Shown here piece by piece: positions 28,803 to 36,987 of a DNA stretch of 64,000 nucleotides (the stretch's first letter is position 1; every line of letters begins with the position of its first letter). The stretch is taken from the NCBI GenBank assembly GCA_013141435.1, contig JABFQZ010000025.1:1-64000 (forward strand), read 5' to 3'. The DNA is from Ferruginibacter sp. Its GTDB lineage: Bacteria > Bacteroidota > Bacteroidia > Chitinophagales > Chitinophagaceae. The position numbers and the translations under genes are program-made. The notes beneath the pieces are model-generated. The model saw only the letters and a program-made list of their open reading frames with translations. It was not told where the DNA came from and searched no databases.

Positions 28803-30245
28803 ATGAATTTAAAAATATTATTTGCACTTCTATTTCTTACAATTAATTCTGCTTTTGGGCAAAATGCTGAAATAAAAGATTTATTATTAGATAAACCGCT
28901 CAAAAGAGATAGCTTAATTGCCGAATTTACACAACTGTATAATTTGACGAATACCATTCATCCAGGACAGTTTATGTTTTGCTCTAAAAAGGAATTTGAC
29001 AAAACTTATTTGAATTTAAAGAATTCCATTAAAACAGATCTTTCAATAGTAGAATACTACAAACTAACAGCCACATTAATGGCAAAAATTAAAGATGGAC
29101 ATACTGCAGTTGACAGAACTCAAATTAGTGCTTTACTAAAAGAAAAATTAGTGTTTCCATTCAGTATTTACAAAATTAAAGGCAATTATTATTTGGATAA
29201 ATCTACTATTGAAAACAAAGATTATGTCGGCTTGCAAGTATTAAAAATTAATGGAAAAGAAATAAATTCAATCGTAAAAGAAATTAAAAAATACATTCAC
29301 CTTGAAGGTCAAAATGTAACAGGGTTGAACACACGGTTTAAGAACTTTCCTTTTTACTATTTTATTTTTAATCAAACAGATAAATTTGAAATTGAATATT
29401 TAGATAGTAAAAAGCAAAAACAAAATGTAAAATTAAAATCAATTTCTTTTCAAACATTCGCAAACAGTACTTCAGAAAAAAACGAAACTTTAACAACCGA
29501 ATTTAAAACAACTAATTTGGCAATTCTGAAATTTCATTCATTTGCAAATGGATATAACGAACCAGATAGAAAAATTGCAGAAAAAAAATTAGACCTTTTT
29601 TTTGCTCAATTGGATAGTTTAAAAACAAAGAATTTAATTATTGATGTAAGAAATAACAGTGGCGGTGCTCCAGAAATGGCTAACTATCTGTTTTCATATA
29701 TATCTAACAAACCTTACCATTTTTTCGATTATATTGGAGTAAAATATAGTAGTGTAAAAGAGTGGAAACATTATGCTCAATATCCTGATAATATTGGAGA
29801 AATAAATTTAGCAGAAACCAGATTAAAAAATGGTTTAAATTGCTACACCGAAACAGACAGTACAGATTATTGGTGGTTTGAGCAACAGCAAAACAAACCC
29901 AATTATTATAAAGGTAATATCAGCGTATTAATAAATGGTGGATGTTTTTCAACCACAGGACACTTTTTATCTTTGTTGAGAGAACATAAAATGGGAACAA
30001 TTTATGGAGAATATTCACAAGGAAGTAATTATAGTAATTCGGGTGGACAAGCATTTGTTTTACCTTATACAAAAACATTAGTTTGGATACCAACTTTTCA
30101 ATTTAAAATGAGAACACCAAATTTTATTAGCGACCCAAAAGGAATTAAACCAGACCTTGAACTACAAATTGAGGCAAACGACTTGAAAACAAAATTTGAC
30201 AGACAAATGGATTATTTAATAAAACAAATTGAACAGAATAAATGA
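28803..30245 (+). CDS. Exported S41-family (tail-specific-like) peptidase
   Basis: 480 residues with a signal peptide ending in SAFGQ. The S41 core is shown by NLIIDVRNNSGGAPEMANYL and NGGCFSTTGHFLSLLREH, the latter with the candidate catalytic Ser. A PDZ-like region lies at about 110-200. It is probably a periplasmic or surface protease. Last gene of the island operon; the attC-like palindrome starts 7 nt after the stop. Confidence 0.85.
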   Translation: MNLKILFALLFLTINSAFGQNAEIKDLLLDKPLKRDSLIAEFTQLYNLTNTIHPGQFMFCSKKEFDKTYLNLKNSIKTDLSIVEYYKLTATLMAKIKDGHTAVDRTQISALLKEKLVFPFSIYKIKGNYYLDKSTIENKDYVGLQVLKINGKEINSIVKEIKKYIHLEGQNVTGLNTRFKNFPFYYFIFNQTDKFEIEYLDSKKQKQNVKLKSISFQTFANSTSEKNETLTTEFKTTNLAILKFHSFANGYNEPDRKIAEKKLDLFFAQLDSLKTKNLIIDVRNNSGGAPEMANYLFSYISNKPYHFFDYIGVKYSSVKEWKHYAQYPDNIGEINLAETRLKNGLNCYTETDSTDYWWFEQQQNKPNYYKGNISVLINGGCFSTTGHFLSLLREHKMGTIYGEYSQGSNYSNSGGQAFVLPYTKTLVWIPTFQFKMRTPNFISDPKGIKPDLELQIEANDLKTKFDRQMDYLIKQIEQNK

Positions 30246-30251
30246 ACGAAC

Positions 30252-30387
30252 GCCCAACAGTGGTTTTAAGAAATTGGGGGTTTAGGGCTTAATTTAACGT
30301 TTGCTTTGTACTTTTGAAGTTCGGTATTTAATCGAAAGTTTCTGGCTTACAAATTCCCAATTTCTTAAAGCCTCAAAACGTTGATGC
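30252..30387 (+). other. Integron attC-like palindromic site
   Basis: GCCCAAC at 30252-30258 matches the attC R'' core RYYYAAC. Long arms at 30260-30278 and 30356-30374 are complementary in 17 of 19 positions, 14 of them consecutive. They are followed by ACGTTG (30378-30383), an R'-like core with the G^TT cleavage step between 30380 and 30381. No integrase gene lies in the window. The site class is judged from memory of cassette arrays in Bacteroidota. Confidence 0.6.
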
Positions 30388-30509
30388 TACAAATAAAAAA
30401 ACCATGAAAGAAAAAATGCTGCACTATAGCAAAAAATGGAGCCTTTACCGAACCTACGCCTGTAGGTATTTATGGGGCTGAAAAGATAATGTAACCAAGG
30501 TTTAAAATA
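30381..30509 (+). repeat. Direct repeat, right copy (glycosylase 3'-end remnant)
   Basis: 129 bp matching 24734-24862 with three substitutions. One of them (30481) turns a Trp codon into TGA, so this copy is non-functional. Its last bases supply the terminal codons of the convergent fRMsr gene. Confidence 0.97.
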
Positions 30510-30975
30510 CTATTTCTGCTACAATTTTTTCCAAATAATTGGCATCTACATCATCAAAAAAATTGATCGTTTCACTATCCACATCAAGCACAGCTACAAC
30601 TTCATTGTTTTTTTTAATAGGCACTACAATTTCCGATTTCGATAAACTACTACATGCAATATGCCCAGCAAATTTTTCAACATCGGGCACTATTAAAGTT
30701 TGAGCATTTTGCCAAGCAGCACCACACACACCTTTGCCTTTTTTTATACGAGTACAAGCAATTGGTCCCTGAAAAGGGCCAAGCACCAATTCGTATTCTT
30801 TAACCAAATAAAATCCCACCCACAACCAACCAAACTGTTGCTTTAGTGCAGCAGCAATATTAGCAAGGTTTGCAATAAGGTCTATTTCGCCATCTATTAG
30901 TGCAAAAATTTGTGGCAATAAACTTTCGTATTGCTCCTTTTTAGTTCCAATACTCGTTTCTAAATTTTCCGACAT
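30502..30975 (-). CDS. msrC: Free methionine-(R)-sulfoxide reductase (GAF-domain fRMsr)
   Basis: 157 residues from the start MSENLETSI; a longer frame begins at 31038 but its hydrophobic extension is not part of the family. The single GAF domain has WLWVGFYLV, ELVLGPFQGPIACTRIKKGKGVCG and HIACSS, giving the three family cysteines used in catalysis. It repairs free oxidised methionine in the cytoplasm. Its 3' end lies inside the right island repeat. Confidence 0.9.
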   Translation of the reverse strand: MSENLETSIGTKKEQYESLLPQIFALIDGEIDLIANLANIAAALKQQFGWLWVGFYLVKEYELVLGPFQGPIACTRIKKGKGVCGAAWQNAQTLIVPDVEKFAGHIACSSLSKSEIVVPIKKNNEVVAVLDVDSETINFFDDVDANYLEKIVAEIVF

Positions 30976-31139
30976 TTTTATAATTATTTTGTGTAAAATT
31001 AACCCCAAAAAACTCAAAGAGAAAAGCGCAAAGAACACAGAGAAATCATAAAAATCTTATACAATCATTTAGAATATGCGTTCTAAATATCTGTGCAAAT
31101 CTGTTAAATCTGCTGGTAAAACCCTTACTTAAAAAAATT

Positions 31140-31613
31140 TCATAACCCATTCACAATCTTCGCTACCAACTCAAACTCATAACCCTTACCCACCAAATAA
31201 TTTTGCAATTTACTTTTTTTAGCAAAAATATTTTTTTCATTTTGCAGTGCTTTTAATTTTTGCATTGCAAGTATTTGTAATGTATTTTCATAATCGGCAT
31301 CTGCTATGCTGCTTAGGGCTTTTTTAATACAATAATTACTTACCTGCTTTTGTGTAAGGTTATATTTTATTTTTGTTTTTCCCCATTGGTTTATTCTAAA
31401 TTTTCCACCAGCATAAGCAATGGCAAAACGCTCCTCATTTAAGTAGTTTTCTTCTATAAGTTGGCTTAGCAAAAGTTCCACTTCGTTTTTGTACAATCCA
31501 TACCCATAAAGCTTTTGCTTTACTTCGGTGTGGTTACGCTCTTGGTAAACACAATAATACTTTATTTTTTTAAAAGCAGCCTCGGTTCCTATATTTTTTG
31601 TTTCAAAAGCCAT
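31140..31613 (-). CDS. recX: Regulatory protein RecX
   Basis: 157 residues of tandem three-helix repeats. Typical segments are YCVYQERNHTEVKQKL, LIEENYLNEERFAIAYAGGKFRINQWG (in two parts), and a final GKGYEFELVAKIV. RecX modulates RecA filaments; recA is not in the window. It is divergent from dnaN (89 nt between starts). Confidence 0.9.
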   Translation of the reverse strand: MAFETKNIGTEAAFKKIKYYCVYQERNHTEVKQKLYGYGLYKNEVELLLSQLIEENYLNEERFAIAYAGGKFRINQWGKTKIKYNLTQKQVSNYCIKKALSSIADADYENTLQILAMQKLKALQNEKNIFAKKSKLQNYLVGKGYEFELVAKIVNGL

Positions 31614-31675
31614 TTATGTGCAAAAATGTGTATTTATTTACTTAAAATCATAAATATTTTATGCTCGCAATCTTT

Positions 31676-31683
31676 TATCTTTG
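31676..31683 (+). promoter_or_regulatory. -7 box of dnaN
   Basis: TATCTTTG matches TAnnTTTG fully and lies 19 nt before the dnaN ATG. No convincing -33 TTG is seen upstream. Confidence 0.5.
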
Positions 31684-31702
31684 ATAATATTAAAAAAGTT
31701 TT

Positions 31703-32818
31703 ATGAAGTTTATCGTTTCTTCTTCAGCCCTGCTGAAACAATTGCAACAAATAAGTGGCGTTATAAATGCCAATACCGTATTGCCAATATTAGAAGATTT
31801 TTTGTTTGAAATAGAACCAAACAAACTTACCGTTACTGCCACCGATTTAGAAACAGTAATGAAAATACATTTAGATATAGAAGCAAAAGAAAGTGGCAAA
31901 ATATGCATACCAGCAAAAATTTTGATGGACTCTCTTAAAAATATACCAGAGCAACCGCTAACCTTTAATATTGATACAAATTTTGGAGTAGAGCTTACAA
32001 GCGATAATGGTAAATATAAAGTAATGGGCGAAAACGCCGATAACTTTCCTAAAGAGCCAGCAGCCGACGATGCAAACTCATTTACCATGAGCTCCAAAGG
32101 TTTAGTTACAGCAATAAACAAAACCATATTTGCAGTAAGCAACGATGATCTTCGCCCAGCAATGACAGGCGTATTTTTTGAACTAACCAATGAAGGAATA
32201 AGCTTTGTAGCTACTGATGCTCACCGATTAGTAAAATACAAACGTACCGATGTAAGTTGCCCACAAAACGATACATTTATTGTACCCAAAAAACCATTAA
32301 ACCTTTTAAAAAGTGCATTGCCCGATAACGACGATGTACTTACACTTTCGTACAATAGCAATCATTTATTTGTAAAGCATGGCGGTACAGAGCTAGTTTG
32401 CCGTTTAATAGATGCCCGTTTTCCCGATTACAAAGTAGTAATACCAGTAGATAATCCATATGTTTTAACAGTAAACCGTTCCGATTTTCAAGGAGCATTG
32501 CGTAGGGTAAGTGTATTTAGCAATAAAAGTACAAATCAAGTAGCACTAAGCATTAGCGGCAACGAACTACAACTTGCAAGCCAAGATATAGATTTTAGTT
32601 TTGAAGGAAACGAACGTATGAATTGCACCTACGATGGCGAAGATTTAGCCATAGCCTTTAACGCAAAATTTTTAATAGAAATGCTAAGCGGAGCCGAAAC
32701 TTCCGAAATAAATATAGAGCTTAGTACACCTACAAAAGCAGGAATCATAAAACCAAGTGAGCAAGATGCCAACGAAGAGTTGCTTATGTTGGTTATGCCA
32801 TTAATGTTAAATAATTAA
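31703..32818 (+). CDS. dnaN: DNA polymerase III sliding clamp (beta subunit)
   Basis: 371 residues with the three-domain beta-clamp layout. Conserved stretches are INANTVLPILEDFLFE, VTATDLETVM, GVFFELTNEGISFVATDAHRL, and the C-terminal EEDLMLVMPLMLN-type end (here NEELLMLVMPLMLNN, the groove-forming C-terminus). It tethers polymerases to DNA; a matching clamp-binding motif occurs in polA in this window. It is followed by an intrinsic terminator and is monocistronic. Confidence 0.97.
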   Translation: MKFIVSSSALLKQLQQISGVINANTVLPILEDFLFEIEPNKLTVTATDLETVMKIHLDIEAKESGKICIPAKILMDSLKNIPEQPLTFNIDTNFGVELTSDNGKYKVMGENADNFPKEPAADDANSFTMSSKGLVTAINKTIFAVSNDDLRPAMTGVFFELTNEGISFVATDAHRLVKYKRTDVSCPQNDTFIVPKKPLNLLKSALPDNDDVLTLSYNSNHLFVKHGGTELVCRLIDARFPDYKVVIPVDNPYVLTVNRSDFQGALRRVSVFSNKSTNQVALSISGNELQLASQDIDFSFEGNERMNCTYDGEDLAIAFNAKFLIEMLSGAETSEINIELSTPTKAGIIKPSEQDANEELLMLVMPLMLNN

Positions 32819-32837
32819 AATTTTCAATTAATAAAAA

Positions 32838-32869
32838 AACCGCAAAAAATATTCTTTGCGGTTTTTTTA
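32838..32869 (+). terminator. Intrinsic terminator of dnaN
   Basis: ACCGCAAA (32839-32846) pairs with TTTGCGGT (32855-32862) and is followed by a T-run. Confidence 0.88.
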
Positions 32870-32884
32870 TTTTTTTTTGTGGCT

Positions 32885-33030
32885 ATAGACTAATTACCAA
32901 TAACCAGCATTTGTTGCCGCTATTCGTTACAAGTCCTCGGCTTCGTTCCTCAGCCTGTGGGCTTTACACTGCTATCGGCCAGCCCTTCGGCAGTAGTATT
33001 TCAATTTAGCAATATTATCATTACACAAAG
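32885..33030. other. Intergenic, locally GC-richer sequence without a gene
   Basis: From about 32910 to 33000 the base composition is richer in G+C than the flanks, with several CGGC/GCCG steps and an ACTGC ... GCAGT inverted pair. No frame looks coding. The sequence resembles a dispersed intergenic repeat or the debris of a mobile element, but no second copy lies in this window. Confidence 0.3.
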
Positions 33031-33031
33031 C

Positions 33032-33216
33032 TTATTTATCGGTATAATTCCCCATAGCAGAAACAATATACACTGTCACAATTTTTTCTTCCAGCTTATA
33101 AATTATTCGGTCTTTAATATTTTCTTCAGCTTTTCTAATTTTAGAAATAAATGCTCAGGTAAAAATAGGTTATGTACTAGTTTTTTTAAAATTACTTTCA
33201 ATACTTTAAATACCAT
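33032..33216 (-). pseudogene. Decayed RelE/ParE-type toxin
   Basis: An ATG at 33216 opens a frame (MVFKVLKVIL...FLPEHLFLKLEK) that shifts at an A-run near 33125-33140. The other frame continues as AEENIKDRIIYKLEEKI and VYIVSAMGN, closing at 33032. The second part resembles the RelE/ParE core (EENLYRIRVGDYRIIY in intact relatives), with a segment missing. It starts 5 nt after the antitoxin remnant, as in intact toxin-antitoxin operons. Confidence 0.5.
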
Positions 33217-33221
33217 TTACT

Positions 33222-33305
33222 CTACTCAAAAAAAGTTTCGGACATAGCAATAAAAGCTTTGTCAGCTTTGGTGCGTTCGGTTATTTTAAGGGTTAAAGTA
33301 GTCAT
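33222..33305 (-). pseudogene. Truncated antitoxin of a type II toxin-antitoxin locus
   Basis: 27 codons (MTTLTLKITERTKADKAFIA, then MSETFFE) and TAG. This matches the N-terminus of small Bacteroidota antitoxins of the kind KINERTKAGKAF, usually 65-90 residues, so the toxin-binding C-terminal part is lost. Confidence 0.5.
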
Positions 33306-33326
33306 TAAAAATTTGTATTTTTAATG
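33303..33326 (-). promoter_or_regulatory. Palindrome over the antitoxin start (possible autoregulatory operator)
   Basis: CATTAAAAAT and ATTTTTAATG form a perfect 10-bp inverted repeat with a 4-nt spacer. One arm contains the antitoxin start codon, as expected for a self-regulated toxin-antitoxin operator. Confidence 0.45.
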
Positions 33327-33441
33327 AAAATGTACCAAATTATTGTATATATTTCCCACACTTTAGCAAACTACATTATTTAAAAAATTAAAAAAAAGCA
33401 AAATATAATATCAACTTTCAATTAAAAAAAGATTTAGTTTT

Positions 33442-33478
33442 TTTGACAGAAGATTAAATAGAAATCAACTTAATTTTG
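33442..33478 (+). promoter_or_regulatory. Candidate promoter of the membrane-protein/desaturase pair
   Basis: TTTG at 33442-33445 and TAATTTTG at 33471-33478 (full -7 match). The 25-nt spacing is slightly long. The start codon follows 13 nt after the -7 box. Confidence 0.45.
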
Positions 33479-33491
33479 CAAAAAAAACAAC

Positions 33492-34640
33492 TTGTCACAA
33501 TATACTATTTATCAAATAAGCCAAACAAAACCCACATTGTTGGAAAAATTTGGATTATACTATTTACAGTTTTTTAAAAAAAATGATTCTGATCACAATG
33601 TTTTCAATTTATCGGATAATGAACTTGCAAATAGGGTAAATAAAATAACATTAAAAGGAATAGTTTTATCATCAATAGTAGGAATTACATGTGTGTACCC
33701 TACAGTGTGGGTAGATGTTTTTTTTGCAAAACATAGCAACTTAGTACATTACAGTTGGCTTGCAGCAACTACAATTATGAGTATTGCCATAGAGTTGTAC
33801 CTATTATTTTTAATATCACTAAAGGCGGTGTACCAAGTAAGCGAAATTGTAAATATACATGCAAGCCAAAAAGATTTAGAACAAGATGGGTTGTTTAGTG
33901 TAAAAAATATACTTGCCCGTACAGCATTAGAGTTGCCCGACCCAGAGCTTAAAATTATAGGTATAGACCCTTTTAAACGAATATCTAAAAAAAACTTATT
34001 AATATTAGGATTATTGTATAAAGCAAAAATATTTGTAACAAATGTAATTGTAAAATATGCCCTTATTTTTTTTATAGGTAAAACAATTTTTGGAGTATCT
34101 GTTTTATACGAGGCTATATTAGTAGAGTGTTTTTGGAATAGCGTAGTAATACGAAAAGTTGTATTAGAAGCAAGGTTGCGTTTATTTGGTTTTGCGCTAG
34201 CTAATAAAATTGGGCAAAACATTTTAAATAATAATATACTAAACCAACTATCAGTAAATGCACGAATAGGCTGTATTAGAGCCATAGGCAATGCTGTAGT
34301 ACTAGCACAAAACTATCACCCCAATATGATACTTTTATTGGTAAAGTTTCAACAAATATTAAAAATAAACGAATCCAATAAGTATGATGATTTTGAAATA
34401 TTTTTAGAAACACTAAAAACAGTTTCCAAAAGTGAAAGGTTTTTTTTGTTGGATTTATTTACCATTGCTGCAGCATTTGATGGCAAACTATCGGTATTAG
34501 AAAAACAAAACCTAAAAACAGTTTACGAAAATGATTATGAAATATATTTGCCAAGGCTAACAAGACTTACTAGTAATTTAACCCAAGGCAAATTACATGC
34601 TGCTATGGCAGATTGTAGTCTGGATTTTGAAACAGGATAA
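33492..34640 (+). CDS. Membrane protein of unknown function (possibly LBF_2804-like)
   Basis: 382 residues starting at TTG 33492; no in-frame ATG exists near the N-terminus. It has about three to four membrane segments (about 55-75, 90-115, 165-210) and a soluble C-terminal half ending in a TerB-like helical segment (LFTIAAAFDGKLSVLEKQNL, about 318-337). It faintly recalls the LBF_2804 family; not certain. The desaturase gene follows after 11 nt, so the two are likely co-transcribed. Confidence 0.7.
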   Translation: MSQYTIYQISQTKPTLLEKFGLYYLQFFKKNDSDHNVFNLSDNELANRVNKITLKGIVLSSIVGITCVYPTVWVDVFFAKHSNLVHYSWLAATTIMSIAIELYLLFLISLKAVYQVSEIVNIHASQKDLEQDGLFSVKNILARTALELPDPELKIIGIDPFKRISKKNLLILGLLYKAKIFVTNVIVKYALIFFIGKTIFGVSVLYEAILVECFWNSVVIRKVVLEARLRLFGFALANKIGQNILNNNILNQLSVNARIGCIRAIGNAVVLAQNYHPNMILLLVKFQQILKINESNKYDDFEIFLETLKTVSKSERFFLLDLFTIAAAFDGKLSVLEKQNLKTVYENDYEIYLPRLTRLTSNLTQGKLHAAMADCSLDFETG

Positions 34641-34651
34641 AAATTATAATT

Positions 34652-36127
34652 ATGAATACCAACAACAAAAAAACTTGTGTAATAGTAGGCGCAGGTGTTT
34701 CGGGTATTGCAGCAGCAATACGCATGCAAAATAAAGGATATGCCGTAACTGTATATGAGGCAAATAGCTTTCCTGGTGGTAAGTTGTCATCCGAAAGCCT
34801 TAATGGGTACAGGTTTGATTTGGGACCTTCGGTATTTACCATGCCAGAGTATGTAGATGAATTAATAACCATGAGTGGCAAAAACCCAAGAGATTATTTT
34901 AACTACACACAACTAGACCCAGTGTATAAATATTTTTTTGAAGATGGTTCTACACTAGATTCTTATTATGGTAAAGAACAATTCGCCAAAAAACTATCAG
35001 AAAAAACAAACGATACCGAAAAAGATATTTTAAAACACCTAGAAAATACAGAGGTTATTTACAACCTTACAGCCGAAGTTTTTTTGCAAAATTCTTTACA
35101 TAAATTAAAAAACTTTTTTACTAAAGCGGTATTAAAAGGAATTTTAAATTTTGGTAAAATAGGAGCTTTTGATACCATGAACGGTGCCAATAAAAAAGCA
35201 TTTAAAGATAATAGGCTTGTACAAATTTTTAATAGATACGCTACTTACAATGGTTCAAGCCCTTATTTATCGCCAGCTACACTTAATGTTATAGCCCATG
35301 TAGAAATAATGAAAGGCGCATATTATCCAGTAGGAGGTATGTATAGTATAACAACATCATTAGTAAAATTAGCAAAAGATATAGGCGTAAAATTTATATT
35401 TTCTACCAAAGTAGAAAGTATATTAATAGAAAATAATAAAGCAGTAGGCATTGCCGTTAATAATAATAACTTGTTATACGATGTTGTTATAAGCAATATG
35501 GATATTTACAATTGCTATAAAAAATTAATGCCTAATATAAAAAGGCCTACAAAAACCTTAGATCAACCAAAATCTAGCTCGGGTATTATTTTTTACTGGG
35601 GTATAAAAAATGAATTTAAACAATTGGCATTGCACAATATTTTGTTTAGTAAAAATTACGAAGAAGAATTTGATACCATTTTTTCTAAAAAAACCATATA
35701 CCACGACCCTACTATTTATGTAAACATTACAAGCAAACATACACCCGAAGATGCGCCAGCAGGCTGCGAAAACTGGTTTGCGTTTATAAATGTACCAAAC
35801 AATAGTGGGCAAAACTGGGATAAATATATAGTCGAATCAAGAAAAAACATGATAAAAAAAATAAACAGCTTGTTAAATACAGATATAGAACCTTTAATAG
35901 AAAGCGAATTGGTTTTTGACCCACGTACCATAGAAAGTAGAACCTCTAGTGCATTTGGAGCTGTATATGGCAATAGCTCTAATAATAAATTTGCTGCATT
36001 TTTACGCCATCCCAATTTTTCTAAGCAAATAAGTAATTTATACTTTTGTGGCGGTAGTGTACACCCTGGGCCTAGTATTCCTTTATGTTTATTATCAGCA
36101 AAAATTACTACCAATTTGATTAAATAA
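34652..36127 (+). CDS. Carotenoid desaturase (CrtI/CrtD family)
   Basis: 491 residues. The FAD-binding start VGAGVSGIAAAIRMQNKGY, the substrate segment FDLGPSVFTMPEYVDEL, a middle YNGSSPYLSPATLN and the C-terminal FCGGSVHPGPSIPLCLLSAK are typical of phytoene desaturase relatives. Overall it looks closest to the Bacteroidota 1-hydroxycarotenoid 3,4-desaturase (CrtD) group, but phytoene desaturation cannot be excluded. No crtB or other carotenoid gene is nearby, so its partners must be elsewhere. It lies 107 nt ahead of the ABC/carrier-protein cluster. Confidence 0.85.
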   Translation: MNTNNKKTCVIVGAGVSGIAAAIRMQNKGYAVTVYEANSFPGGKLSSESLNGYRFDLGPSVFTMPEYVDELITMSGKNPRDYFNYTQLDPVYKYFFEDGSTLDSYYGKEQFAKKLSEKTNDTEKDILKHLENTEVIYNLTAEVFLQNSLHKLKNFFTKAVLKGILNFGKIGAFDTMNGANKKAFKDNRLVQIFNRYATYNGSSPYLSPATLNVIAHVEIMKGAYYPVGGMYSITTSLVKLAKDIGVKFIFSTKVESILIENNKAVGIAVNNNNLLYDVVISNMDIYNCYKKLMPNIKRPTKTLDQPKSSSGIIFYWGIKNEFKQLALHNILFSKNYEEEFDTIFSKKTIYHDPTIYVNITSKHTPEDAPAGCENWFAFINVPNNSGQNWDKYIVESRKNMIKKINSLLNTDIEPLIESELVFDPRTIESRTSSAFGAVYGNSSNNKFAAFLRHPNFSKQISNLYFCGGSVHPGPSIPLCLLSAKITTNLIK

Positions 36128-36234
36128 TTTATTGGTACTACCCATTTATTTATATTAATTTTGCAACAATTTTAAAACTATTTATTGCTTAATTACACAA
36201 CTTATTTAAAAAAATAGTTGCTGTATAAATAATT

Positions 36235-36987
36235 ATGAACAGTACAGCTATTATAGAAATACAAAACCTTAGCAAAACTTTTAAAGGTGCTACTGAACCA
36301 GCTGTAAATAACATATCGTTTAGCATAAATAAAAATGAAATATTTGGTTTGTTAGGGCCAAATGGTGCAGGCAAAACAACCACTATTTCTATATTGTGCG
36401 GTTTGTTTCCACCAAGTAGTGGGCAAGTTTTTATTGATGGAAAAAGTTTGGAAACGCAACTGCAAAGCATAAAACAAATAGTAGGTATTGTACCACAAGA
36501 TATTGCACTATACCCAACACTTACCGCAAGAGAAAACTTAAGTTTTTTTGGACACATGTATGGTTTAAAAGGAAAAGACTTAAAAAACAAAATAGAAATT
36601 TGGCTCGAAAAATTAGGCTTAAGCGAATCTGCCAATAGGCTTGTAGCAACATACTCCGGCGGTATGAAACGTAGAGTGAACCTTATTGCAGGTGTATTAC
36701 ACAGCCCAAAAATATTATTTTTAGATGAGCCAACTGTAGGTGTAGATGTACAATCGAGAAATGTAATAATAGAACATTTAAAAGAAATTAATACCGAAGG
36801 TACTACCATAATTTACACATCGCATCACATGGAAGAAGCAGAAAACTTTTGCACAAAAGTTTGTATAATTGATAACGGAAAAATTATTACACAAGGTACT
36901 CCCGAGGAGTTAATTTCTAAAAATGAAAGTACTACTAATTTGGAGCATGTATTTTTACAATTAACCAATACAAAATTAAGAGACTAA
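36235..36987 (+). CDS. ABC transporter ATP-binding protein (ABC-2 exporter)
   Basis: 250 residues. Walker A is GPNGAGKTTT (about 42-51), the Q-loop VPQDIALYP, the signature YSGGMKRRVNLIAGVL and Walker B ILFLDEPTVGVD are all present. It is the DrrA/CcmA type that powers export through a partner permease. The partner gene overlaps its stop codon by one base (TAATGA). First gene of the putative biosynthetic cluster. Confidence 0.95.
   Translation: MNSTAIIEIQNLSKTFKGATEPAVNNISFSINKNEIFGLLGPNGAGKTTTISILCGLFPPSSGQVFIDGKSLETQLQSIKQIVGIVPQDIALYPTLTARENLSFFGHMYGLKGKDLKNKIEIWLEKLGLSESANRLVATYSGGMKRRVNLIAGVLHSPKILFLDEPTVGVDVQSRNVIIEHLKEINTEGTTIIYTSHHMEEAENFCTKVCIIDNGKIITQGTPEELISKNESTTNLEHVFLQLTNTKLRD

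Larger units (their letters stand above)
24863..30380. mobile_element. Acquired island between 129-bp direct repeats
   Basis: The 5.5 kb between the two repeats holds a dead transposase, a truncated response regulator, a Crp/Fnr-type regulator and a four-gene operon. The right repeat is joined to the 3' end of the convergent fRMsr gene: the glycosylase TAA and the fRMsr stop share TTAA at 30502-30505. This is the likely ancestral junction, now separated from the intact glycosylase gene. An attC-like palindrome forms the right end. No integrase is present, so the entry mechanism is inferred only. Confidence 0.8.

Noticed and set aside
32957..33247. 96-codon plus-strand frame over the toxin-antitoxin relic
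   Set aside because: Composition and lack of motifs indicate it is the antisense shadow of the decayed minus-strand genes.
34652..36127. Carotenoid pathway cluster
   Set aside because: Only one desaturase-type gene is present; no phytoene synthase, cyclase or hydroxylase is in the window.
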